Shown: piece by piece, positions 1 through 13,900 of the stretch
Position numbering within the stretch: position 1 is the first letter of the stretch
Layout: every line of letters starts with the position of its first letter
Source of the DNA: Dipteris shenzhenensis
Taxonomy: Eukaryota; Polypodiophyta; Polypodiopsida; Gleicheniales
Strand: one strand, 5' to 3'
NCBI GenBank assembly: GCA_047967505.1
Contig: CM106538.1
Length of the DNA: 64,000 nucleotides
The notes under the pieces: generated by a model
The model's database searches: none
What the model was told of the DNA's origin: nothing
What the model saw: the letters and a program-made list of their open reading frames with translations, nothing else
Program-made: the position numbers and the translations under genes

Positions 1-1145
1 TTGAGGTGTAAAGTATTGTCACCATCGGATATGATTTGCATGGTTGATCACGCATTATACACTGTTTTTTCCCTAGTGGTATGCACATCCGCAAAAAAAC
101 ACGCCCTTAGGTATGTTATCTGACCAAGTGCTTATCGGATGGGTGTGCCTCTTTGACAACATTTTAATACGACCTAAGTTGAAGTATAGGAAAAGTATTT
201 TACCCATTGGATATGCTTTGCATGGTCGATCGAGCATTAAATACCATTTTTGCCTTAGTGCCATGCACATCCGTTAAAAAACACACTTCTACGTTTGTTA
301 TCTGATCAAGCACTTATGCGATGGGCGTGCCACTTTTCATGTAAGTCAATTCCACCTAGTTGAAGGTGTGTGCAAAGTATTGTGCCCATCGGATATGCTT
401 TGCATGGTCGATCGACCATTAAATACTATTTTTGCTCTAGTTTCATGCACATCCGTAAAAAAAACACGCTGATAGGTATGTTATCCAATCAAGCACTTAT
501 GGGATGGGCGTGCCACTTTGCATGTAAGTCAATTCCACCTAGTTAAAGGTATGTGCAAAGTATTGTGCCCATCGGATATGCTTTGCATGGTTGATCGAGC
601 ATTAAATACCATTTTTGCCTTAGTGCCATGCACATCCGTAAAAAAATACGCTGCTAGGTGTGTTATCTGATCAAGCACTTATGCGATGGGCGTGCCACTT
701 TGCATGTAAGTTAATTCCACCTATTTGAAGGTGTGTGCAAAGTATTGTGCCCATCGGATATGCTTTGCATTGTCGATCAAGCATAACACACTGTTTTTGC
801 CTTAGTGTCATGCACAACCATATAAAAACACGACCATAGGTGTGTTATTCAAATAAATACTTATCAGATGAGGCCTCCACTTTGCACGCAAGTCCGTTTT
901 AACTACGTTGAGGTGCGTGCAAAGTATTGTCACCATCGGATATGATTTACATGGTCGATCACGCATTATACACCGTTTTTTCCCTAGTGGCATGCACATT
1001 CGCAAAAAAACACGCCCTTAGGTATGTTATCTGACCAAGTACTTATCAGATGGGTGTGCCTCTTTGACAACATTTTAATACAACCTACGTTGAGGTATAG
1101 GTAAAGTATTATGCCCATCAGATATGCTTTGCATGGTCGATCGAG
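1..1145 (-). repeat. Satellite array, ~182-bp monomer, inverted block
   Basis: About six monomers of the same satellite that fills 1991-22441, here in the opposite orientation. On the plus strand the landmarks read as reverse complements (for example GGATATGCTTTGCATGGTCG and CACACGCCCTTAGG instead of the downstream forms). The block runs into the left edge of the window and stops at the run of Ns. Short open frames across it come from the low density of stop codons in the monomer and show no protein-like conservation. Confidence 0.92.
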
Positions 1146-1245
1146 NNNNNNNNNNNNNNNNNNNNNNNNNNNNNNNNNNNNNNNNNNNNNNNNNNNNNNN
1201 NNNNNNNNNNNNNNNNNNNNNNNNNNNNNNNNNNNNNNNNNNNNN
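1146..1245. other. Assembly gap (100 N)
   Basis: Exactly 100 unknown bases, the usual placeholder for a gap of unknown size. The satellite changes orientation across this gap, so the true distance and arrangement of the flanks are unknown. Confidence 0.99.
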
Positions 1246-1990
1246 TGGCTTTTCATTTTATCCCCCTCTCCCATTGGCTCCCAATACTCCCCCTCCTCCA
1301 TTAGGCCCCCATCCCTCATCCCCAATCTTCCATTAGCCCTCCCCCCATCCATTTCTTCTCCTCCCCCATTGCCACCACTCCCATCCCACATTTCCACCAC
1401 GTCCCATTACTCCTCCCATTTCCCCAAAATCCCATATTTCCCCATCTCACCCTCCTCTTTGTCATCCCCTATTAACTCCCCTCACTCATTTCACTCCCTT
1501 ATTATCCTACTCCCCTATTACCTTCCCCTCTCCCATTCCATTCTTCCTCCCCACTCTCTCACTTCCACTTCCCATTACTCACTTGCCATTTGAAAACTAT
1601 TAATACTATTATTATACTATTTTTTATACTTATTATCATACACCCCTATTACTTCCCTCTCCATTCCACTCCTCCCTCCTCACTGCCCACTTCCACTTCC
1701 CAGTACTCACTTGCTATACACATTTGCAAACTATTAATATATTATTATATGATTTTTTATACTATATGCAACTTACATGTGGGCAAAATCCACAAGGTGT
1801 CCAAAGCGATCCATATTGTGGTCATACAACAACTGTGCTTTTATTCAAGGGCCTATTTATCCTCATCAACAAGCTTATTTACTCAAGGTATGAAGTGCAT
1901 AATTTGTGCACTAGGTGTTTACTTTGTTGTATCAAAATTGTTTGCCACACACACACACATATACACATACCAAGAATTTTCTAATATTAT
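1246..1990. repeat. C/T-rich low-complexity block with internal duplication and (AC)n
   Basis: The plus strand to about 1580 is almost purely pyrimidine (CTCCC, CCATT and CCACTT runs), similar in composition to 39480-40490. A roughly 135-bp unit is duplicated: 'cacttcccattactcac...aactattaatactatt' near 1565 recurs near 1697. A short (AC)n tract lies at about 1945-1970. No gene is supported. Confidence 0.75.
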
Positions 1991-4900
1991 CGCATCTACA
2001 TTTCTCCGATGGGCACAAAAACTTTGTACACACCTCAACCTAGGTCACATTAACCTGCATACAAAGTGGTGCACCCATCCCATAAGTACTTGTTCGGATA
2101 ACACACCTCCAAACGTATTTTATGATGATTGTGCATAACACTAGGAACAAATGTGTATAATGTGCGATCGACTATGCAAAGTATATCCAATGGACACAAG
2201 ACTTTGCACGTTCCTCAACCTAGGCAGTATTGACTTGTGTGCAAAGTGGCATCCCCATCCGATAAGTACTTGTTTGAAAAATACACCTAGGATCGTGTTT
2301 GAAAAATACACCAAGGCAAAAAATGGTATTTAATACTCAATCTACCATGTAAAGCATATCCGATGGGCACAATACTTTGCACGTGCCTCAAAAGCGGTGG
2401 TATGGTATTCCATGCAAAGTGGAACGCCCATTCAATAAGTACTTGGTATGATAATATACCTATTAAGAGCGTGTTCTTTGACGGGATGTGCATAACACTA
2501 GGGAAAAATGGTATATAATGTGTGATCCCCCATGCAAAGCATAACCGATAGACACAATACTGTGCACGCACATCAACCTAGTTGAAATTGACTTTCTTGC
2601 AAAGTGGCTCCCCCATCTGACAAGTACTTTTTAGAATATCACACCTAGGACCATGTTTTTTATTGTTGTTGTCCATGACACTAAGGCAAAAACGCTGATT
2701 TATGCTTAATCGACAATGCAATGCATATCCGATCATCACAATACTTTGCACACATCTCAACCTAGGTATTTATTGACTTACATGCAAAGTGGGCGTGCCC
2801 ATCCCATAAGTACTTAGTCGAATAACACATCTAGGATCGCGTTTTTTAACGGTTGTGCATGACACTAAGGCCAAAACAGTGTTTAATGCTTTGTTCGACA
2901 ATGCAAAGCATATCCGATGGGCACAATACTTTGCATGAGTCTCAACAATTGTGGTATTTCATTGCATGCAAAGTGGTAACACCCATCTGATAAGCAGTTG
3001 GTCGGATAACACACCTAAAAGCGTGTTTTTTATGGTTGTGCATGACATTGAGGCACAAACGGAGTTTAATACGTGATATATCATGCAAAGTACATCCGAT
3101 GGGCACAATACTTTCCACCTACCTCAACCTAGGTGTTATTGAGTTGCATGAAAAGTGGCGTGTTGGTTAGATAAGTACTTGATCCGATACCACACCTAGG
3201 ACCGTGTTTTTTTACAAATGTGCTTGACACTAAGGCAAAAACGGTGTTTTATGCTTGATCAACAATGCAAAGCATATCCGATGGGCACAATACTTTTTCA
3301 CACACCTTCAACTAGGTGGAATTTACTTACATGCAAAGTGGCACGCCCACCCCATAAGTGCTTGATCGGATAATATACCTAGCAGCGTGTTTTTTTATGG
3401 ATGTGCATGACACGAGAGCAAAAATAGTCTTTAATAATCGATCGGACCATGCAAATGATATCTGATGGGCACAACACTTTCCTACACCTTCAACCTAGGT
3501 GTATTGAAATGTTCTCAAAGAGGCACACCCATCCGATATAGTACTTGGTCAAATAACACACCTAAGGGCATGTTTTTTTGCGGATGTGCATATCAATAGG
3601 GACAAAACGGTGTATAATGCGTGATCGACCATGCAAAGCATATCCGATGGTGACAATACTTTGCACGCACCTCAACGTAGTTGAAACGGACTTGTGTGCA
3701 AAGTGGAGCCCCCATCCGATAACTAGTTGTTTGATTAACACACCTAGGACCGTGTTTTTTCATGGTTGTGCATGACACTAAGGCAAAAACGTTGTTTTAT
3801 GCTTGATCGACAATGCAAAGCATATCCGATGGGCACAATACTTTGCACACACCTTCAACTAGGTGGAATTGACTTACATGCAAAGTGGAACTCCCATCCC
3901 ATAAGTGCTTGATCGGATAACATACCTAGCAACGTGTTTTTTTACGGATGTGCATGACACTAGAGCAAAAATAGTATTTAATGCTCCATCGACCATGCAA
4001 AGGATATCCGATGGGCACAACACTTTTCGTACACCGCAACCTAGGTGGTATTGAAATTTTCTCAAAGAGGCACACTCATCCGATAAGTACTTGGTCAGAT
4101 AACACACCTAAGGGCGTGTTTTTTTGCGGATGTGCATATCACTAGAGAAAAAAAGGTGTATAATGTGTGATCGACCATGCAAATCATATCTGATGGTAAC
4201 AATACTTTGCATGCACCTCAACGTAGTTGAAACGGACTTGTGTGCAAAGTGGAGCCCCCATTCGATAACTACTTGTTTGAATAACACACCTACGGCCGTG
4301 TTTTTATATGGTTGTGCATGACATTAAGGCAAAAACGGTGTTTTATGCTTGATCGACAATGCAAAGCATATCCGATGGGCACAATACCTTGCACACACCT
4401 TCAACGAGGTGGAATTGACTTACATGCAAAGTGGCATTCCCATCTCCTAACTACTTGATTGGATAACACACCTAGCAGCGTGTTCTTTTACAGATGTGCA
4501 TGACACTAAGGCAAAAATGGCATTTAATGCTCGATCGACCATGCAAAGCATATCCGATGGGCACAATACTTTTCCTATGCCTTAACCTAGGTGGTATTGA
4601 AATGTTCTCAAAGAGGCACACCCATTCGATAAGTACTTGGTCGGATAACATACCTAAGGTCGTGTTTTTTTGCGAATGTGCATATCACTACGGGAAAAAT
4701 GTTGTATAATGCGTAATCGACATGCAAAGCATATCTGATGGTGACAATACTTTGCACGCATCTCAACCTAGTTGAAACGGACTTGCGTGCAAATTGGATC
4801 CCCCATCCGATAAGTACTTGTTTGATTAACACACTTAGGACCGTGTTTTTTCATGGTTGTGCATGACACTAAGCCAAAAACAGTGTTTTATGGTTGATCG

Positions 4901-7900
4901 ACAATGCAAAGGATATCCGATGGGAACAATACTTTTCCTACACTGCAACCTAGGTGGTATTGAAATGTTCTCAAAGAGACACACCCATCCGATAAGTACT
5001 TGGTCAGATAACACACCTAAGGGCGTGTTTTTTTGCGGATGTGCATATCACTAGGGAAAAAACGGTGTATAATGCGTGATCGACCATGCAAATCATATCC
5101 GATGGTGACAATACTTTGCATGCACCTCAACGTAGTTGAAACAGACTTGCGTGCAAAGTGGAGCCCCCATCCGATAACTACTTGTTTGATTAACACACCT
5201 AGGACCGTGTTTTTTCATGCTTGTGCATGACACTAAGGCAAAAACGTTGTTTTATGCTTGATCGACAATGCAAAGCATATCCGATGTGCACAATACTTTG
5301 CACACACCTTCAAATAGGTGTAATTGACTTACATGCAAAGTGGAACTCCCATCCCATAAGTGATTGATCGGATAACATAGCTAGCAACGTGTTTTTTTAC
5401 GGATGTGCATGACACTAGAGCAAAAATAGTATTTAATGCTCGATCGACCATGCAAAGGATATCCTATGGGCACAACACTTTTCGTACGCCGCAACCTAGG
5501 TGGTATTGAAATGTTCTCAAACAGGCACACCCATCCGATAAGTACTTGGTCAGATAACACACCTAAGGGCGTGTTTTTTTGCGGATGTGCATATCACTAG
5601 AGAAAAAAAGGTGTATAATGCGTGATCGACCATGCAAATCATATCCGATGGTAACAGTACTTTGCATGCACCTCAACGTAGTTGAAACGGACTTGTGTGC
5701 AAAGTGGAGCCCCCATTTGATAACTACTTGTTTGAATAACACACCTGCAGCCGTGTTTTTATATGGTTGTGCATGACATTAAGGCAAAAACAGTGTTTTA
5801 TGCTTGATCGACAATGCAAAGCATATCCGATGGGCACAATACCTTGCACACACCTTCAACGAGGTGGAATTGACTTACATGCAAAGTGGCATTCCCATCG
5901 CATAAGTACTTGATCGGATAACACACCTAGCAGCGTGTTTTTTTACAGATGTGCATGACACTAAGGCAAAAATAGAATTTAATGCTCGATCGACCATGCA
6001 AAGCATATCCGATGGGCACAATACTTTTCCTACACCTTAACCTAGGTGGTATTGAAATGTTATCAAAGAGGCACACCCATCCGATAAGTACTTGGTCGGA
6101 TAACATACCTAACGGCGTGTTTTTTTGCGGATGTGCATATCACTACGGGAAAAACATTGTATAATGCGTAATCGACATGCAGAGCATATCTGATGGTGAC
6201 AATACTTTGCACGCATCTCAACCTAGTTGAAACGGACTTGCGTGCAAATTGGATCCCCCATCCGATAAGTACTTGTTTGATTAACACACTTAGGACCGTG
6301 TTTTTTCATGGTTGTGCATGACACTAAGCCAAAAACAGTGTTTTATGCTTGATCGACAATGCAAAGCATATCCGATGGGCACAATACTTTGCACACACCT
6401 TTAACCAGGTGGAATTGAGTTACATGCAAAGTGGCACACCCATCCCATAAGTGCTTGATCGGATAACATACCTAGCAGCGTGTTTTTTTTACGGATGTGC
6501 TTGACACTAGAGCAAAAATAGTATTTAATGCTCGATCGACCATGCAAAGGATATCCGATAGGAACAATACTTTTCCTACACTGCAACCTAGGTGGTATTG
6601 AAATGTTCTCAAAGAGACACACCCATCCGATAAGTACTTGGTCAGATAACACACCTAAGGGCATGTTTTTTTGCGGATGTGCATATCACTAGGGAAAAAA
6701 CGGTGTATAATGCGTGATCGACCATGCAAATCATATCCGATGGTGACAATACTTTGCGCGCACCTCAACGTAGTTGAAACGGACTTGCGTGCAAAGTGGA
6801 GCCCCCATCGGATAAGTACTTGATTGATTAACACACCTAGGACCGTGTTTTTTCATGCTTGTGCATGACACTAAGGCAAAAACGTTGTTTTATGCTTGAT
6901 CGACAATGCAAAGCATATCCGATGTGCACAATACTTTGCACACACCTTCAAATAGGTGTAATTGACTTACATGCAAAGTGGAACTCCCATCCCATAAGTG
7001 ATTGATCGGATAACATACCTAGCAACGTGTTTTTTTACGGATGTGCATGACACTAGAGCAAAAATAGTATTTAATGCTCGATCGACCATGCAAAGGATAT
7101 CCTATGGGCACAACACTTTTCGTACGCCGCAACCTAGGTGGTATTGAAATGTTCTCAAACAGGCACACCCATCCGATAAGTACTTGGTCAGATAACACAC
7201 CTAAGGGCGTGTTTTTTTGCGGATGTGCATATCACTAGAGAAAAAAAGGTGTATAATGCGTGATCGACCATGCAAATCATATCCGATGGTAACAGTACTT
7301 TGCATGCACCTCAACGTAGTTGAAACGGACTTGTGTGCAAAGTGGAGCCCCCATGTGATAACTACTTGTTTGAATAACACACCTGCGGCCGTGTTTTTAT
7401 ATGGTTGTGCATGACATTAAGGCAAAAACGGTGTTTTATGCTTGATCGACAATGCAAAGCATATCCCATGGGCACAATACCTTGCACACACTTTCAACTA
7501 GGTGGAATTGACTTACATGCAAAGTGGCATTCCCATCGCATAAGTACTTGATCGGATTAAACACTTAGCAGCGTGTTTTTTTACAGATGTGCATGACACT
7601 AAGGCAAAAATGGTATTTAATGCTTGATCGACCATGCAAAGCATATCCGATGGGCACAATACTTTTCCTACGCCTTAACCTAGGTGGTACTGAAATGTTC
7701 TCAAAGAGGCACACCCATCCAATAAGTACTTGGTCAGATAACATACCTAAGGGCGTGTTTTTTTGCGGATGTGCGTATCACTACGGGAAAAACGTTGTAT
7801 AATGCGTAATCGACCATGCAGACCATATCCGATGGTGACCATACTTTGCGCGCACCTCAACATAGTTGAAAGGGACTTGTGTGCAAAGTGGAGCCCCCAT

Positions 7901-10900
7901 CGGATAAGTACTTGTTTGATTAACACACCTAGGACCGTGTTTTTTCATGGTTGTGCATGACACTAAGGCAAAAACGTTGTTTTATGCTTGATCGACAATG
8001 CAAAGCATATCCGATGGGCACAATACTTTGCATACACCTTCAACTAGGTGGATTTGACTTACATGCAAAGTGGCACACCCATCCCATAAGTGCTTGATCG
8101 GATAACATACCTAGCAGCGTGTTTTTTTTACGGATGTGCTTGACACTAGAGCAAAAATAGTATTTAATGCTCGATCGACCATGCAAAGGATATCCGATGG
8201 GAACAATACTTTTCCTACACCGCAACCTAGGTGGTATTGAAATGTTCTCAAAGAGGCACACCCATCCGATAAGTACTTGGTCAGGTAACACACCTAAGGG
8301 CGTGTTTTTTTGCGGATGTGCATATCACTAGGGAAAAAACGGTGTATAATGCGTGATCGACCATGCAAATCATATCCGATGGTGACAATAGTTTGCGCGC
8401 ACCTCAACATAGTTGAAACGGACTTGCGTGCAAAGTGGAGCCCCCATCCGATAAGTACTTGTTTGATTAACACACCTAGGACCGTGTTTTTTCATGGTTG
8501 TGCATGACACTAAGGCAAAAACGTTGTTTTATGCTTGATCGACAATGCAAAGCATAAGTACTTGATCGGATAACACACCTAGGAGCGTGTTTTTTTACGG
8601 ATGTGCATGACACTAAGGCCAAAATGGTATTTAATGCCCGATCGACCATGCAAAGCATATCCGATGGCCACAATACTTTTCCAACGCCTTAACCTAGGTG
8701 GTATTGAAATGTTTTCAAAGAGGCACACCCATCCGATAAGTACTTGGTCAGATAACATACCTGACGGCGTGTTTTTTTGCGGATGTGCATATCACGATGG
8801 GAATAACGTTGTATAATGCATAATCGACCATGCAGAGCATATCCGATGGTGACAATACTTTGCACGCATTTCAACCTAGTAAAAACGGACTTGCGTGCAA
8901 ACTGGAGCCCCATCCAATAAGTACTTGTTTGATTAACACACCTAGGACCGTGTTTTTTCTTGGTTGTGCATGACACTAAGCCAAAAACAATGTTTTATTC
9001 TTGATCGACAATGCAAAGCATATCCGGTGGGCACAATACTTTGCACACCCCTTCAACTAGGTGGAATTTACTTACATGCAAAGTGGCACACCCATCCCAT
9101 AAGTGCTTGATCGGATAACATATCTAGCAGCGTGTTTTTTTTACGGATGTGCTTGACACTAGAGCAAAAATAGTATTTAATGCTCGATCGACCATGCAAA
9201 GGATATCCGATGGGAACAATACTTTTCCTACACCGGAACCTAGGTCGTATTGAAATGTTCTCAAAGAGGCACACCCATCTGATAAGTACTTGGTCAGATA
9301 ACACACCTAAGGGCGTGTTTTTTTGCGGATGTGCATATCACTAGGGCAAAAACGGTGTATAATGCGTGATTGACCATGCAAATCATATCCGATGGTGACA
9401 ATACTTTGCACGCACCTCAACGTAGTTGAAATGTACTTGCGTGCAAAGTGGAGCCCCCATCCGATAAGTACTTGTTTGATTAACACACCTAGGACCGTGT
9501 TTTTTCATGCTTGTGCATGACACTAAGGCAAAAACGTTGTTTTATGCTTGATAGACAATGCAAAGCATATCCGATGGGCACAATACTTTTCACACACCTT
9601 CAACTAGGTGGAATTGACTTACATGCAAAGTGGCACTCCCATCCCATAAGTGCTTGATCGGATAACATAGCTAGCAGCGTGTTTTTTTACGCATGTGCAT
9701 GACACTAGAGCAAAAATAGTATTTAATGCTCCATCGACCATGCAAAGGATATCCGATGGGCACAACACTTTTCTTACCCCTCAACCTAGGTGGTATTGAA
9801 ATGTTCTCAAAGAGGCACACCCATCCGATAAGTACTTGGTCAGATAACACACCTAAGGGCGTGTTTTTTTGCAGATGTGCATATCACTAGAGAAAAAATG
9901 GTATATAATGCATGATCGACCATGCAAATCATATCCGATGGTAACAATAATTTGCATGCACCTCAACGTAGTTGAAACGGACTTGGGGGCAGAGTGGAGC
10001 CCCCATCCGATATGTACTTGTTTGAATAACACACCTGCGGCCGTGTTTTTATATGGTTGTGCATGACATTAAGGCAAAAACGGTGTTTTATCCTTGATCG
10101 ACAATGCAAAGCATATCCCATGGGCACAATACCTTGCACACACCTTCAAATAGGTGGAATTGACTTACATGCAAAGTGGCATTCCCATCGCATAAGTACT
10201 TGATCGGATAACACACCTAGCAGCGTGTTTTTTTACGGATGTGCATGACACTAAGGCAAAAATGGTATTTAATGCTCGATTGACCATGCAACGCATATCC
10301 GATGGGCACAATACTTTTCCTACGCCTTAAACTAGGTGGTATTGAAATGTTCTCAAAGAGGCACACCCATCCGATAAGTACTTGGTCAGATAACATACCT
10401 AAGGGCGTGTTTTTTTGTGGATGTGCATATCACCACGGGAAAAACGTTGTATAATGCGTAATCGACCATGCAGAGCATATCCGATGGTGACAATACTTTG
10501 CACGCATCTCAATCTAGTTTAAACAGACTTGTGTGCAAAGTGGAGCCCCCATCCGATAAGTACTTGTTTGATTAACACACTTAGGACCGTGTTTTTTCAT
10601 GGTTGTGCATGACACTAAGCCAAAAACGGTGTTTTATGCTTGATCGACAATGCAAAGCATATCCGATGGGCACAATACTTTGCACACACCTTCAACTAGG
10701 TGGAATTGACTTACATGCAAAGTGGCACACCTATCCCATAAGTGCTTGATCGGATAACATACTTAGCAGCGTGTTTTTTTTACAGATGTGCATGACACGA
10801 GCAAAAATAGTATTTAATGCTCGATCGGTTATGCAAAGGATATCCGATGGGCACAACACTTTTCGTATGCCTCAACCTAGGTGGTATTGGAATTTTCTTA

Positions 10901-13900
10901 AAGAGGCACACCCATCTGATAAGTACTTTGTCAGATAACACACCTAAGGGCGTGTTTTTTTGCGGATGTGCATATCACTAGGGAAAAAACGGTGTATAAT
11001 GCGTGATCGACCATGCAAATCATATCCGATGGTGACAATACTTTGCACGCACCTCAACGTAGTTGAAACGGACTTGCGTGCAAAGTGGATCCCCCATCCG
11101 ATAACTACTTGTTTGATTAACACACCTAGGACCGTGTTTTTTCATGCTTGTGTATGACACTAAGGCAAAAACGTTATTTTATGCTTGATCGACAATGCAA
11201 AGCATATCCGATGGGCACATTACTTTGCACACACCTTCAACTATGTGGAATTGACTTACATGCAAAGTGGAACTCCCATCCCATAAGTGCTTGATCGGAT
11301 AACATAGCTAGCAACGTGTTTTTTTACGGCTGTGCATGACATTAGAGCAAAAATAGTATTTAATGCTCCATCGACCATGCAAAGGATATCCGATGGTCAC
11401 AACACTTTTCGTACGGTGCAACCTAGGTGGTATTGAAATGTTCTCAAACAGGCACACCCATCCGATAAGTACTTGGTCAGATAACAAACCTAAGGGCGTG
11501 TTTTTTTGCGGATGTGCATATCACAAGAGAAAAAAAGGTGTATAATGCGTGATCGACCATGCAAATCATATCCGATGGTAACAATACTTTGCATGCACCT
11601 CAACGTAGTTGAAACGGACTTGTGTGCAAAGTGGAGCCCCCATTCGATAACTACTTGTTTGAATAACACACCTGCGGCCGTGTTTTTATATGGTTGTGCA
11701 TGACATTAAGGCAAAAACGGTGTTTTATGCTTGATCGACAATGCAAAGCATATCCGATGGGCACAATACCTTGCACACAACTTCAACGAGGTGGAATTGA
11801 CTTACATGCAAAGTGGCATCCCCATCGCATAAGTACTTGATCGGATAACACACCTAGCAGCGTGTTTTTTTACAGATGTGCATGACACTAAGGCAAAAAT
11901 GGCATTTAATGCTCGATCGACCATGCAAAGCATATACGATGGGCACAATACTTTTCCTACACCTTAACCTAGGTGGTACTGAAATGTTCTCAAAGAGGCA
12001 CACCCATCCGATAAGTACTTGGTCGGATAACATACCTAAGGGCGTGTTTTTTTGTGGATGTGCATATCACTACGGGAAAAACGTTGTATAATGCGTAATC
12101 GACCATGCAGAGCATATCCGATGGTGACAATACTTTGCACGCATCTCAATCTAGTTGAAACAGACTTGCGTGCAAAGTGGAGCCCCCATCCGATAAGTAC
12201 TTGTTTGATAAACACACTTAGGACCGTGTTTTTTCATGGTTGTGCATGACACTAATCCAAAAACGGTGTTTTATGCTTGATCGACAATGCAAACCATATC
12301 CGATGGGCACAATACTTTGCATACACCTTCAACTAGGTGGAATTAACTTACATGCAAAGTGGCACACCCATCCCATAAGTGCTTGATCGGATAACATACC
12401 TAGCAGCGTGTTTTTTTTACGGATGTGCTTGACACTAGAGCAAAAATAGTATTTAATGCTCGATCGACCATGCAAAGGATATCCATGGGAACAATACTTT
12501 TCCTACACCGCAACCTAGGTGGTATTGAAATGTTCTCAAAGAGACACACCCATCCGATAAGTACCTGGTCAGATAACACACCTAAGGGCGTGTTTTTTTG
12601 CGGATGTGCATATCACTAGGGAAAAAACGGTGTATAATGCGTGATCGACCATGCAAATCATATCCGATGGTAATAATACTTTGATATCCGATGGTGACAA
12701 TACTTTGCGCGCAGCTCAACGTAGTTGAAACGGACTTGCGTGCAAAGTGGAGCCCCCATCGAATAAGTACTTGTTTGATTAACACACCTAGGACCGTGTT
12801 TTTTCATGGTTGTTCATGACACTAAGGCAAAAACGTTGTTTTATGCTTGATCGACAACGCAAAGCATATCAAATGGGCATAATACTTTACACACACCTTC
12901 AACTAGGTGGAATTGACTTACATGCAAAGTGGCACTCCCATCCCATAAGTGCTTGATCGGATAACATACCTAGCAGCGTGTTTTTTAACGGATGTGCATG
13001 ACACGAGAAAAATAGTAGTTATTGCTCGATCGATCATCCAAAGGATATCCGATGGGCACAACACTTTTCGTACGCCTCAACCTAGGTGGTATTGGAATGT
13101 TCTCAAAGAGTCACACCCATCCGATAAGTACTTGGTCAGATAACACCTGCGGCCGTGTTTTTATATGGTTGTGCATGACACTAAGGCGAAAACGGTGTTT
13201 TATGCTTGATCGACAATGCAAAGCATATCCGATGGCCACAATACCTTGCACACACCTTCAACTAGGTGGAATTGACTTACATGCAAAGTGGCATTCCCAT
13301 CGCATAAGTACTTGATCGGATAACACACCTAGCAGCGTGTTTTTTTATGGATGTGCATGACACTAAGGCCAAAATGGTATTTAATGCCCGATCGACCATG
13401 CAAAGCATATCCGATGGGCACAATACTTTTCCTATGCCTTAACCTAGGTGGTATGAAAATGTTCTCAAAGAGGCACACCCATCCGATACATACTTGGTCA
13501 GATAACATACCTAACGGCGTGTTTTTTTGCGGGTGTGCATATCACTACGGGAAAAACGTTGTATAATGGGTAATCGACATGCAGAGCATATTCGATGGTG
13601 ACAATACTTTGCACGCATCTCAACCTAGCAAAAATCGCCTTGCGTGCAAACTGGAGCCCCCATCCGATAAGTACTTGTTTGATTAACACACTTAGGACCG
13701 TGTTTTTTCATGGTTGTGCATGACACTAAGCCAAAAACGGCGTTTTATGCTTGATCGACAATGCAAAGCATATCCGATGGGCACAATACTTTGCACACAC
13801 CTTCAACTAGGTGGAATTGACTTACATGCAAAGTGGCAGACCCATCCCATAAGTGCTTGATCGAATAACATACCTAGCAGCGTGTTTTTTTAAAGGATGT

